Part shown: one piece after another, positions 8,280 through 16,716 of the stretch
Layout of the letters: each line of letters begins with the position of its first letter
How positions within the stretch are numbered: position 1 is the first letter of the stretch
Assembly: GCA_041490445.1 (NCBI GenBank)
Contig: JBGPTF010000004.1
Span: 1-64,000, forward strand
Source of the DNA: JBGPTF01 sp041490445
Lineage (GTDB): Bacteria; Acidobacteriota; Terriglobia; Acidiferrales; UBA7541
Direction of reading: 5' to 3'
Length of the DNA stretch: 64,000 nt
Program-made: the position numbers and the translations under genes
Notes under the pieces: generated by a model
Told to the model about the DNA's origin: nothing
Seen by the model: only the letters and a program-made list of their open reading frames with translations
Databases searched by the model: none

Positions 8280-11147
8280 TTACGCGGGAACAGGGGAATC
8301 GCTCGCATTCTTCGCGCCGCCATTGGCTATGCCGCCTCCATCGCCCCTCATTCCATTGGCGCCATTCAGCGCCCGCGCCAGCACCTGCCCCGTGTACGAC
8401 TTCTTGTTCTTCGCCACCTGCTCCGGAGTGCCCTGTGCGACGATCCGGCCTCCTGCTTCACCGCCCTCCGGGCCAAGGTCAATGATCCAGTCCGCCTGTT
8501 TGATCACGTCCAGGTGGTGCTCGATGATGATCACCGTGTTACCCAGATCCACCAGCCGGTTCAGCACGTCGAGCAACTTCTTCACGTCGTCGAAGTGCAA
8601 CCCGGTCGTCGGTTCGTCGAGAATGTAGAGCGTGCGGCCGGTCTGCCGCCGCGAAAGTTCCCGCGCCAGTTTGATGCGTTGCGCCTCGCCGCCCGAAAGC
8701 GTCGTTGCCGATTGCCCGAGCTGGATGTAACCCAGCCCGACGTCCACCAGCGTTTGCAGCTTCTGCCGAATCTGCGGAATATTTTCGAGCGCTCGCAGCG
8801 CTTCTTCCACCGGCATGTCGAGCAGCTCGGAAATGGAATGGCCTTTGAAGCGCACCCCGAGCGTCTCGGCGTTGTACCGCTTGCCGCGGCAAACTTCGCA
8901 GGTCACGTACACGTCCGGCAGAAAATTCATCTCGATCCGGCGCAGCCCGTCGCCCTGGCACGCCTCGCACCGCCCGCCCTTCACGTTGAAGCTGAACCGC
9001 CCCGGTCGGTAACCGCGTTCCCGCGATTCGGGCAGCATGGCAAACAACTCGCGGATGGGCGCGAACACGCCGGTATAGGTCGCCGGATTCGACCGCGGTG
9101 TTCGCCCGATCGGCGCCTGGTCAATTTCGATGACCTTGTCCATGTGCTCGAGCCCGAGGATGGCGCGGTGTTCGCCGGGCGTTTCCATCGAGCGATACAG
9201 CTTGGCCGCCAGCGCGCGGTACAGGATGTCGTTCACCAGCGTGGATTTTCCCGAGCCGGATACACCTGTCACCACAATCAGCATGCCCAGCGGAAACGGC
9301 ACATCCAGGTTCTTTAGATTATTCGCTTGCGCGCCGAGCACGGTGACTGTTTTGCCGTTCGCGCTGCGGCGTTTCGACGGCACAGGAATTTTCAGCAAGC
9401 CGCTCAGATATTTCCCTGTCAGCGATCCGGCAGATGCCGCGATGTCCTGTGGCGTGCCGCAGGCGACCAGGTAGCCGCCCTCATTGCCCGCGCCGGGCCC
9501 GAGGTCCACCACGTAATTCGCGCGGCGAATGGTTTCCTCGTCGTGCTCGACAACAAGAACGGTGTTTCCGAGGTCGCGCAGGGTCTCAAGCGTCTGGAGC
9601 AGGCGATCGTTGTCGCGCGCGTGCAGGCCGATCGAAGGCTCATCCAGAACGTAAAGCACGCCGCGCAGTCGCGAGCCGATCTGCGTCGCGAGGCGAATGC
9701 GCTGCGCTTCTCCGCCGGAAAGCGTCGCCGCCGACCGGTCGAGCGTCAGATAACCGAGGCCGACCGCAAGCAGGAAATCCAGCCGCTCCGCGACCTCGTT
9801 GAGCGCGCGCCCGGCAATGTCCCGCTGGCGCGGCGTGAGCTTCGCGATGATCTTGTCCACCGCGGGCCGCGCTTCGGAGATCGGCAGCGCCGTGAACTCC
9901 GAGATCGAATACGGGCCCACCTTCACCGCGAGGCTTTCCGGCCGCAGGCGTTTTTCCTGGCAGGCCGAGCACCGCGTGGGAGACATGTACTGCGTCAGCC
10001 ACTCGCGGTAATTGTCGGAATTGGATTCTTCGAGCGTATGCTGGAGATAGCCGAAAACCCCCTGAAAGTGCAGTCCCTTGGCGGCGCGTCCATTCGAGGG
10101 ATTACCGTTCAAGATCAGGCTCTGGGTTTTCCTGGGAAGCTTTCCAAACGGCGTGCCGAGGTCAAAGCCGTGCGCGTAGGCCGCCAGCTTCAGCGTCTTC
10201 TGCAGGAACGCGGAGCCGGAGCCGGGCCCCAATCCGCCTTCGAACAGCGGCTTCGACCAATCCAGGATGACTTTTGCAGGATCGAAATCATATCTCGAGC
10301 CGAGGCCGTGGCATTCCGGGCAGGCGCCGTAGGGTGAATTGAAGCTGAACGAGCGCGGCTCGAGCTGGGGCACCGAAATGCCGCAATCGGCGCAGGCCAG
10401 TTTTTCCGAATACATCTGTTCGGGTCCGCCCACCTGCGCGATGGTCACCAGCCCGTCGGTCAGCTTCAGCGCGGTTTCGATGGATTGTTCCAGCCGCTTG
10501 GCGATTCCCGGTTTGATCAGCAGCCGGTCCACCACAATCTCAATGGTGTGATTTTTCCTCCGGTCCAGCGGCGGAGGATCGTCAAGATTGACAAGGTCGC
10601 CGTCAATCCGCACGCGGAGAAATCCCTGCTTCAAGAATTTCTCGAGCTCTTTCTTGTACTCGCCCTTTCGCCCGCGCACCACCGGCGCCAGGATCATGAT
10701 CCGTTCTTCGGGCTTGAGCGAAAGAATGGCCTGCACGATCTGTTCGGTGGATTGCCGCGTGATCGGCTGGCCGCAATGCGGGCAATGCGGCGTGCCCACC
10801 GAGCTGTACACCACGCGCAGGTAATCGTAAATCTCCGTGATCGTTCCCACCGTCGAGCGCGGCGACCTCGTTGTCGTTTTCTGCTCAATCGCGATTGCGG
10901 GCGAAAGTCCCTCGACCGAATCCACTTCCGGCCTTTCCATCTGGTCGAGAAATTGCCGCGCGTACGCGGAGAGCGACTCGACGTACCGCCGCTGGCCTTC
11001 CGCGTAGAGCGTGTCGAAGGCCAGTGACGATTTGCCCGAGCCGGAAAGCCCGGTGATGACGGTCAGCGATTGCCGCGGGATTTCGAGGTGAATGTTCTTG
11101 AGGTTGTGCTGCCGGGCGCCGCGGATGATGATTTTCTTCAAGCCCAT
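8280..11147 (-). CDS. uvrA: excinuclease ABC subunit A
   Basis: A 955-residue UvrA, the damage-recognition ATPase of nucleotide excision repair. It shows two ABC modules with Walker A loops GLSGSGKSSLAF and GVSGSGKSTLVN, signatures LSGGEAQRIRLA and LSGGEAQRIKLA, and Walker B segments VLDEPSIGLHARD and ILDEPTTGLHFDD. It has zinc-binding CxxC pairs (CPHC, CADC, CPECHG, CSAC; CEACQGDG and CEVC). The start MGLKKIIIRGARQHNLKN is the standard family N-terminus; 27 upstream in-frame residues are treated as non-coding. No uvrB or uvrC is nearby. Confidence 0.98.
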   Translation of the reverse strand: MGLKKIIIRGARQHNLKNIHLEIPRQSLTVITGLSGSGKSSLAFDTLYAEGQRRYVESLSAYARQFLDQMERPEVDSVEGLSPAIAIEQKTTTRSPRSTVGTITEIYDYLRVVYSSVGTPHCPHCGQPITRQSTEQIVQAILSLKPEERIMILAPVVRGRKGEYKKELEKFLKQGFLRVRIDGDLVNLDDPPPLDRRKNHTIEIVVDRLLIKPGIAKRLEQSIETALKLTDGLVTIAQVGGPEQMYSEKLACADCGISVPQLEPRSFSFNSPYGACPECHGLGSRYDFDPAKVILDWSKPLFEGGLGPGSGSAFLQKTLKLAAYAHGFDLGTPFGKLPRKTQSLILNGNPSNGRAAKGLHFQGVFGYLQHTLEESNSDNYREWLTQYMSPTRCSACQEKRLRPESLAVKVGPYSISEFTALPISEARPAVDKIIAKLTPRQRDIAGRALNEVAERLDFLLAVGLGYLTLDRSAATLSGGEAQRIRLATQIGSRLRGVLYVLDEPSIGLHARDNDRLLQTLETLRDLGNTVLVVEHDEETIRRANYVVDLGPGAGNEGGYLVACGTPQDIAASAGSLTGKYLSGLLKIPVPSKRRSANGKTVTVLGAQANNLKNLDVPFPLGMLIVVTGVSGSGKSTLVNDILYRALAAKLYRSMETPGEHRAILGLEHMDKVIEIDQAPIGRTPRSNPATYTGVFAPIRELFAMLPESRERGYRPGRFSFNVKGGRCEACQGDGLRRIEMNFLPDVYVTCEVCRGKRYNAETLGVRFKGHSISELLDMPVEEALRALENIPQIRQKLQTLVDVGLGYIQLGQSATTLSGGEAQRIKLARELSRRQTGRTLYILDEPTTGLHFDDVKKLLDVLNRLVDLGNTVIIIEHHLDVIKQADWIIDLGPEGGEAGGRIVAQGTPEQVAKNKKSYTGQVLARALNGANGMRGDGGGIANGGAKNASDSPVPA

Positions 11148-11551
11148 GGTCGGCTGGTCCGCCACCTTACAGGCGGGCGCGTTGCACAGTGGGCAAAATT
11201 CGCCCAGTGTAACCTTCCAACATAACAAGCAGCACTCGCCGGGGTCAAGCAGGCAGCGCAGCCCCGGAGGCCAGCAGCCTTCCGGAAAACTTACTAGTCG
11301 AGTGTCGTTTTTACTCGCCAGCCAGCCAGTAAGTTATTGCAATCAATAGAGTTTAGTTTGGTTTTCAAAATGCCATGCTAGTGCTCGTCGGGGGGAAGTA
11401 AAGCCGAGGATCCCTTTAAGGGGATTGAGGGCTGGGCCGGCTTTGCTTCCCTCGACCTCTCCCGCCGCGACTTACCCCAACACCTACCCTCTGTCGGCGG
11501 GAGGTGTGCCTCGCCCCAAATCTCCCTTCCGTCTACAATAGTCAAACCCGC
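11148..11551. other. intergenic region between uvrA and tRNA-Asn
   Basis: About 400 bases without a convincing gene. It holds a perfect 8-bp inverted repeat AACTTACT (11288-11295) / AGTAAGTT (11328-11335) enclosing a second small pair CGAGT/ACTCG, which could be an operator or a stem-loop upstream of uvrA. It also holds the likely -10 box for the tRNA at its right end. Otherwise it is low-information sequence with several GGGG/CCCC runs. Confidence 0.5.
11534..11539 (+). promoter_or_regulatory. putative -10 element for tRNA-Asn
   Basis: TACAAT lies 12 bases before the tRNA 5' end, so transcription would start about 6 bases before the mature tRNA. A matching -35 is weak (TCGCCC at a 17-base spacing). 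Confidence 0.4.
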
Positions 11552-11627
11552 TGGGGCGTGGTCCAATTGGTAGGACGCTGCACTGTTAATGCAGACGGTG
11601 GTGGTTCGAATCCACCCGCCCCAGCCA
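11552..11627 (+). tRNA. tRNA-Asn (GTT)
   Basis: A full cloverleaf can be drawn: acceptor TGGGGCG/CGCCCCA, D arm GTCC..GGAC, anticodon stem CTGCA/TGCAG with loop CTGTTAA (anticodon GTT), T arm with GGTTCGAATCC, discriminator G and an encoded CCA. Length is 76 bases. Confidence 0.96.
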
Positions 11628-11756
11628 AGCCTCTCCGCACACGGTGTCCAGAGAGATGTCCACAAGGCATCTGGCCGGGGCGGCACTTCTCAAGGCGTTC
11701 GTCCGGGTATATCCTCTGCGCAAACACCAACTAGCGAGTCTCCGCGAGGAGGTGCG

Positions 11757-12251
11757 ATGCGGACGTTCTTCGTTGCCTTGAGGGCGCTGCTCTACATGAC
11801 GGGTTTCGTACTTCTGTGGGGCTGGCTCGCGCTGGGTGTGCGCCGGTATGATCCGGATCTCGGTGTCGCCTTGCCAGCTTCGCTCCGCCCGCTCGGCATC
11901 GCCTGCATGCTGCTTGGAGGCTTGCTCGCCATCGCCTGTGTCGGAGCCTTTGTGATTCGCGGAAAGGGAACGCCGGCTCCGTTCGACGCGCCGCGCGAGG
12001 TCGTCGCTACCGGTCCGTATCGAATCGTCCGCAATCCCATGTACGTCGGCGGCTGGGCCGTCCTTTTCGGTTTCGGGCTCTACTTGCGCTCTGTTTCGGT
12101 TCTGATGTTTTCCTTCGGCTTTCTCTTGCTGGCACACCTCTTCGTTGTCGTCTACGAAGAGCCAGCCCTGGAGGAGAAATTTGGCGCGGCCTACAACGAC
12201 TATCGCGCCACGGTGCCGCGCTGGATTCCGAAGCGCCGCCGCGCTGGATGA
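11757..12251 (+). CDS. isoprenylcysteine carboxyl methyltransferase-like membrane protein
   Basis: A 164-residue protein with about four hydrophobic segments and the ICMT/PEMT-type C-terminal signature: GPYRIVRNPMYVGG, then YEEPALEEKFGAAYNDYRATVPRWIP. Members methylate small or membrane-bound substrates using S-adenosylmethionine at the membrane; the bacterial substrates are mostly unknown. ATG 11757 follows an excellent GGAGG 5 bases upstream. It stands alone between tRNA-Asn and a convergent rhodanese gene. Confidence 0.88.
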   Translation: MRTFFVALRALLYMTGFVLLWGWLALGVRRYDPDLGVALPASLRPLGIACMLLGGLLAIACVGAFVIRGKGTPAPFDAPREVVATGPYRIVRNPMYVGGWAVLFGFGLYLRSVSVLMFSFGFLLLAHLFVVVYEEPALEEKFGAAYNDYRATVPRWIPKRRRAG

Positions 12252-12269
12252 TTCTCGCGTGACGGCAAG

Positions 12270-12641
12270 CTAATCCTTCGCCACGGGATAATTCGCTTCT
12301 GTCCAGCCGCGCCAGCCGCCATCCATCGAGAGCACGTTCTGGTAGCCCATCTTCTGCAGATTGTCCGCGGCGAGCGCGGAACGAAAGCCGCCGCCGCAAT
12401 AAAGCACGATCTTCGCATTGCGGTCGGGAATCGCCTTTTCAATATCGCGTTCGATGACGCCTTTGCACAGGTGAACCGCGCCGGGCAGATGCCCGCGGGA
12501 CCATTCCGAATCCTCGCGCGTGTCCACAAGAAAGAACTTCTCGCCTGCATCAAGCTGCTTCTTCACCTCCTGAACGTTGGTTTCTTTCACGCGGCTTTTC
12601 GCGTCATTCACAATCTTCAGAAATCCGGGCGCATGTTCCAT
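12270..12641 (-). CDS. rhodanese-like sulfurtransferase
   Basis: A 123-residue single rhodanese domain: FLVDTREDSEWSRGHLPGAVHL (CH2A-type start), then the active-site loop CGGGFRSALAA with the catalytic Cys, and a C-terminal SMDGGWRGW. It would carry persulfide sulfur in the cytoplasm; the acceptor is unknown. The start MEHAPGF at 12641 follows GGGGAGAGG. A c-type cytochrome gene lies 92 bases upstream on the same strand. Confidence 0.92.
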   Translation of the reverse strand: MEHAPGFLKIVNDAKSRVKETNVQEVKKQLDAGEKFFLVDTREDSEWSRGHLPGAVHLCKGVIERDIEKAIPDRNAKIVLYCGGGFRSALAADNLQKMGYQNVLSMDGGWRGWTEANYPVAKD

Positions 12642-12733
12642 CGTCAAGCCTCTCCCCTGGAAAGATGAAAGGATTCGGCCGTCGCTATGGCTGCCGTATC
12701 GAGCCGCGGCGGGTCGTACTTGCAACCAGGTGC

Positions 12734-13183
12734 CTACTTGGCCTCCGGTTTGTTGCCGGCAAGAGAGCGGATGTAATTGATCAGGTTCCAGAGCTGCTCT
12801 GGCTTAAACCGGCCTTCCTGCCCGGGCATCTCTCCTTTGCCCTTGTTCAGGATGTAGAACATCTCTCCGTCAGTCATGCTCTTCAAGGCTGCGGGATCGC
12901 GGTAATCCTTTAGCGTGAGTTTCATATCTGTCGCCAGTTCGCCTTTCCCGTCGCCGTTGGCGCCGTGGCACATGACGCACTGGGTCGTGTACGTGTGTTT
13001 CCCTTCCGCGATGGACGAGGCGCTCGGCTTCACTGGATTCTCCCGCTTCACTTCCTCCGGAGGTATCTTGAACTCCGGTTCGGCAGGTTTCTGGGGTGGG
13101 GTCTTATTCTCCTGTGCGATAGCTGGTAGGGAAAAAAGCGCGAGGAAAACGAGTGCGATCAGGGCCGCCAGCTTTTTCGGCAT
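12734..13183 (-). CDS. monohaem cytochrome c
   Basis: A 149-residue exported protein with a signal peptide (MPKKLAALIALVFLALFSLPAIAQ), a proline-rich linker, and a class I cytochrome c fold: CVMCH haem attachment at about residue 70, and a likely axial Met in GKGEMPGQEGRF, then LWNLINYIRSL. It would carry electrons in the periplasm. The neighbouring rhodanese could suggest sulfur redox chemistry, but that is only adjacency. Confidence 0.93.
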   Translation of the reverse strand: MPKKLAALIALVFLALFSLPAIAQENKTPPQKPAEPEFKIPPEEVKRENPVKPSASSIAEGKHTYTTQCVMCHGANGDGKGELATDMKLTLKDYRDPAALKSMTDGEMFYILNKGKGEMPGQEGRFKPEQLWNLINYIRSLAGNKPEAK

Positions 13184-13293
13184 GGAGCCTCCGTTTGGCA
13201 GGGTGATGGCTCTTGACCCTGCTCAGGTGGGTGCGGCAACGACATTCTACGCGCCTTGCATCGTGCGGGGAAGGCTGTGGATAGAGGACTCGG

Positions 13294-15897
13294 CTAACGC
13301 ATGTCGCGCCAGTTCGGACCCGCTTTGAGATCCACCACCAGCGGCACGCGCAGCGGGTGCGCCTGCTCCATCGCCGGTTTCACCAGCGCCCCCACGCGAT
13401 CCAGCTCGCCTTCGGGACCCTCGAAGAGCAACTCGTCGTGTACTTGCAGAATCATCTTTGTCCGCAGGCCTTCGGAGGTAAGGCGCCGGTCAATTTCGAT
13501 CATAGCGAGCTTGATGAGATCGGCGGCCGTTCCTTGCAGCGGCGTATTCATCGCCGTGCGTTCGGCAAAATTGCGGAGATTCGGCTGCGGCGAATGAATC
13601 TCAGGGATCGGGCGGACCCGTCCGAAAAGCGTGCGCGTGACGCCCGTCTTCCGCACTTCCGCAATCTGGCGGTCGAGATATTCCTTCACGCCGCGATAGC
13701 GCTCGAAATACGCTGCGATGAATTTGGCGGCTTCCTTCTGGTCCACGTCGAGCTGTTGCGACAGGCCGAAGGGCGATACGCCATAAATGATTCCGAAGTT
13801 GATCACTTTGGCGGCGCGGCGGTGTTCCGGTGTCTGCGCAAACGGCGCCGCGCCGAAAACCTCCTGCGCCGTGCGTGAGTGGATATCCTCGGCGCGCCGG
13901 AACGCCTCCATAAATACCGGGTCCTCGGAGAAATGCGCCAGTATGCGCAGTTCGATCTGCGAATAATCCGCCGAGAGCAGCACGCAGCCCGGCGCGGCCA
14001 CAAACGTGGCGCGAATCTCCCGGCCAATCTCCGAACGAACCGGGATATTCTGCAGATTCGGATTTGACGAACTCAGCCGGCCCGTCGCTGTTCCCGTCTG
14101 GCTGATGCGCGTGTGCAGGCGATGCGTCGCCGGATGGATCAGCTTCGGCAGCACATCGGCATACGTGGATTTCAGTTTGGCCAGCTCACGGTATTCCATC
14201 ACCTTCCGCGGCAGTTCGTGCACCAGCGCCAGCTCTTCCAGCACTCCGGCGGCGGTCGAGCGCGCCTTCGTCCGGCCGCGGCGCGGCGATGGCAGGTTCA
14301 GCTTGTCGAAAAGGACCTCGGCAAGCTGCTGCGGTGAATTGACGTTGAATTCGAAGCCGGCAAGCTCGTAGATTTGCTTCTCGAGCGCGCCGATTTCTTT
14401 CTCCATCTCGCGCGAAATCGCCGCTAGCGCCTTCGGGTCCACCCGCACACCCGTTCGCTCCATCCTCGCCAGCACCGGCGCGAGCGGCAGATCGATTGTT
14501 TCGTAGAGTTTCGACATTCCCTGCGCTTCCACTTCCGCTCGCAGGATCGGGGTAAGCCGTTGCAGAAAATCCGCGCGCTCGCCCGGCGCGCCGGAGAGCG
14601 TCAGGTTCAAGTGGCGCAGGACCACTTCGGCCAGGGCGTGATTCGCCGTCGTCGGCCGCAAAAGGTAGGAGTACAGCATCGTCGCGTGACGCACTCCGGC
14701 GAGGTTCGCGCCTCCATCTTGCGAGGCAAGCAGGTCCACCAGCTTCGGGTCGTGGACGATCTTGGGCTGCGAACTGTCTGCCAGCCATCCCGATAGCGCA
14801 GCGAGTACCTCGCCCTTTTGATCCAGTTGCGCCGAGCGTGCCGTTCCCGCGCCACTCGAAAGTTCCAGTGCAACCGCGTGACTCCCGTAGCCCGGGTCTT
14901 CTTCGTCTTCGGTCATCTCCGGTTCGAGCCAGAGCGACGCCTCCCGTCCGGCGGGGATTGATTCCAGAAACTCGCGCACCTCGGCGGCAGACGAAAACGT
15001 GCCGTAATCGCTTTTCTCCGCGGACGCCGGGGGAGCCAGTTCCCGCAGCAAAGAAGTGAAGCCCAGCTCGATGTAGAGCGCGCGAAGCGCTTCCGTGTCC
15101 GGCTCTTGCAGCCGGAGCGCGTCAAGGGAAAGCTCCACCGGCGCGTCGCTGGCGATGGTCGCGAGTTTTTTCGATAGCCGTACTTGATCGCCGGACGACT
15201 GGAGCGCTTCGCGGTATCGCTTGCCTTCCACTTTGCTGGCGTGCTCGAGTGCGGCCTCCGCCGAGCCGAACCGCTGGATCAGCTCGCGCGCGCCTTTTTC
15301 GCCGATGCCTTTCGCGCCGGGGATGTTGTCGATCGAATCGCCCATCAACGCCATCACGTCCGGCACTTTTTCCGGCGGCACTCCCAGAATTTCTTCCACT
15401 TTTTTCTCATCAATGAGCAAATCATTCTTGGTCGGATTGAGCACGCGCACCGGCCCGCCCACGAGCTGCAGCATGTCCTTGTCGCTCGTGACGATGTACA
15501 CCTCCAGTCCCTTCTTCACAGCCTGTCGCGATAGCGCGCCAATCACGTCGTCCGCTTCGTACCCGGGCAATTCTAGGATGGGAAGGTGCATCGCCTCGCA
15601 GTACCGCCGGACGTAAGGCAGTTGCGCGGAGAGATCTTCGGGCATCGGCGGGCGCTTTGCCTTATACGCGGCGAATAGCTCGTCGCGAAACGTGGGTTCC
15701 GCGCGATCGAACGCCACCGCCAGGTAATCCGGGTGCCAATCCTTCACCAGCTTCCGCATCATGTGGGAAAAGAGGTACGGCACCTTCGTCGGCATGCCCT
15801 GTGGGCTGCGCAGGCGCTCCATCGGCGCGTGGAACGCGCGGAAGATGAAGCCCATTGCGTCCACCAGAAATAACCGGCGAGGAGTCTTGGAAGTCAT
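13294..15897 (-). CDS. polA: DNA polymerase I
   Basis: An 867-residue family A polymerase. Domains: N-terminal 5' nuclease (about residues 8-300, with LPGYEADDVIGAL and IVTSDKDMLQLV), a degenerate 3'-5' exonuclease-like region (about 310-490), and a complete polymerase domain with motif A DYSQIELRILAH, O-helix RRAAKVINFGIIYG and motif C QVHDELLFE. In the exonuclease region the usual FDTETD is SLWLEPEM, and the Asp before TMLxxYLL is Ala, so proofreading is probably lost. The start MTSKTPRRLFLVDAMGF (15897) fits the family; the upstream open frame overlaps the divergent sigma-factor gene. Confidence 0.97.
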   Translation of the reverse strand: MTSKTPRRLFLVDAMGFIFRAFHAPMERLRSPQGMPTKVPYLFSHMMRKLVKDWHPDYLAVAFDRAEPTFRDELFAAYKAKRPPMPEDLSAQLPYVRRYCEAMHLPILELPGYEADDVIGALSRQAVKKGLEVYIVTSDKDMLQLVGGPVRVLNPTKNDLLIDEKKVEEILGVPPEKVPDVMALMGDSIDNIPGAKGIGEKGARELIQRFGSAEAALEHASKVEGKRYREALQSSGDQVRLSKKLATIASDAPVELSLDALRLQEPDTEALRALYIELGFTSLLRELAPPASAEKSDYGTFSSAAEVREFLESIPAGREASLWLEPEMTEDEEDPGYGSHAVALELSSGAGTARSAQLDQKGEVLAALSGWLADSSQPKIVHDPKLVDLLASQDGGANLAGVRHATMLYSYLLRPTTANHALAEVVLRHLNLTLSGAPGERADFLQRLTPILRAEVEAQGMSKLYETIDLPLAPVLARMERTGVRVDPKALAAISREMEKEIGALEKQIYELAGFEFNVNSPQQLAEVLFDKLNLPSPRRGRTKARSTAAGVLEELALVHELPRKVMEYRELAKLKSTYADVLPKLIHPATHRLHTRISQTGTATGRLSSSNPNLQNIPVRSEIGREIRATFVAAPGCVLLSADYSQIELRILAHFSEDPVFMEAFRRAEDIHSRTAQEVFGAAPFAQTPEHRRAAKVINFGIIYGVSPFGLSQQLDVDQKEAAKFIAAYFERYRGVKEYLDRQIAEVRKTGVTRTLFGRVRPIPEIHSPQPNLRNFAERTAMNTPLQGTAADLIKLAMIEIDRRLTSEGLRTKMILQVHDELLFEGPEGELDRVGALVKPAMEQAHPLRVPLVVDLKAGPNWRDMR

Positions 15898-16098
15898 TGC
15901 ACAGGCACGCGAGTATAGCAGACCGAGGTACGCCTCCTCTCCCCGTGCGTCGCCGGCAGGCGCTGCCGTCGGCTCTCCAAAACTCCCCGAATTTGTTACA
16001 CTCCCCCGTGATTTCGGCTCGGTTGCGCCTGTTCCTGCGTCATCGTTTGGTTTAAGCACCCCGTTGAAAGTTTCCAGGGGGCGTACGCGTAGAACGAT

Positions 16099-16716
16099 AT
16101 GGAGCCTCGGAGACAGCCGGACGGCATGAGCGCTGCGGAAATCGCCGACGCGCTGGATCTTGCCCGGGCAGGGAATGCGGACGCCTGGGGCCAGTTGTAT
16201 CGGCAGTACGCGCCGGCCATTTTCCGGTTCTGCCGCAGGGCGCTCCCGACGCGCGAGGACGCCGAAGACGCGACCACCGAAGTCTTCATGAAAGTGCGCG
16301 AAAAAATCGGACAGTATGACGCCTCGCGGCCCTTCACCGCCTGGCTCTACAAGGTGGCGGCGAATCATTGCTGGGACACGCTTCGTCGCCGCCGCGTGCG
16401 ACAGGATTTGGAAACGGGTGATATTGAAACGCTGCCGCTCGAGCACCCCGATCCGAGCCAGCTCGAAAAAATCGTCATCGAGCGCTCAAGCCAGGACATG
16501 CGCCGCGCCCTCGCGCAATTGTCCCCGCGCGCCCGAATGGCGCTCACTCTGCGCTACTACGCCGAGATGAGTTACGACGAGATCGCCGAATCGCTTGGCG
16601 TGCGCCGTCCGTTTGTCGGGGTGCTGCTGCTTCGCGCCCGCCATCAATTGCGCGAAATCTTGACGCACCGCGGTGCGTCCAATCTCCCGGAAATGGGTTT
16701 TCGAGGAAGGCCATGA
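16099..16716 (+). CDS. ECF-family RNA polymerase sigma factor
   Basis: A 205-residue sigma factor with region 2 (about residues 35-100: YRQYAPAIFRFCRRALP, DAEDATTEVFMKV, FTAWLYKVAANHCWDTLRRRR) and region 4 (ALAQLSPRARMALTLRYYAEMSYDEIAESLGV, a helix-turn-helix). ATG 16126 is an alternative start. The stop overlaps the start of the next gene (ATGA), which encodes a protein beginning with a zinc-binding anti-sigma domain, so this is a sigma/anti-sigma pair and is likely autoregulated. Confidence 0.95.
   Translation: MEPRRQPDGMSAAEIADALDLARAGNADAWGQLYRQYAPAIFRFCRRALPTREDAEDATTEVFMKVREKIGQYDASRPFTAWLYKVAANHCWDTLRRRRVRQDLETGDIETLPLEHPDPSQLEKIVIERSSQDMRRALAQLSPRARMALTLRYYAEMSYDEIAESLGVRRPFVGVLLLRARHQLREILTHRGASNLPEMGFRGRP

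Noticed and set aside
11148..11228. 27-residue Cys-containing N-terminal extension of UvrA (FCPLCNAPAC)
   Set aside because: Looks like a zinc knuckle, but UvrA proteins start at the MGLKK-type segment and nothing else supports translation of this stretch.
15898..16446. 183-codon upstream extension of polA
   Set aside because: It overlaps the divergent sigma-factor gene and lacks similarity to the polymerase N-terminus, which starts at MTSKTPRRLFLVDAMGF.
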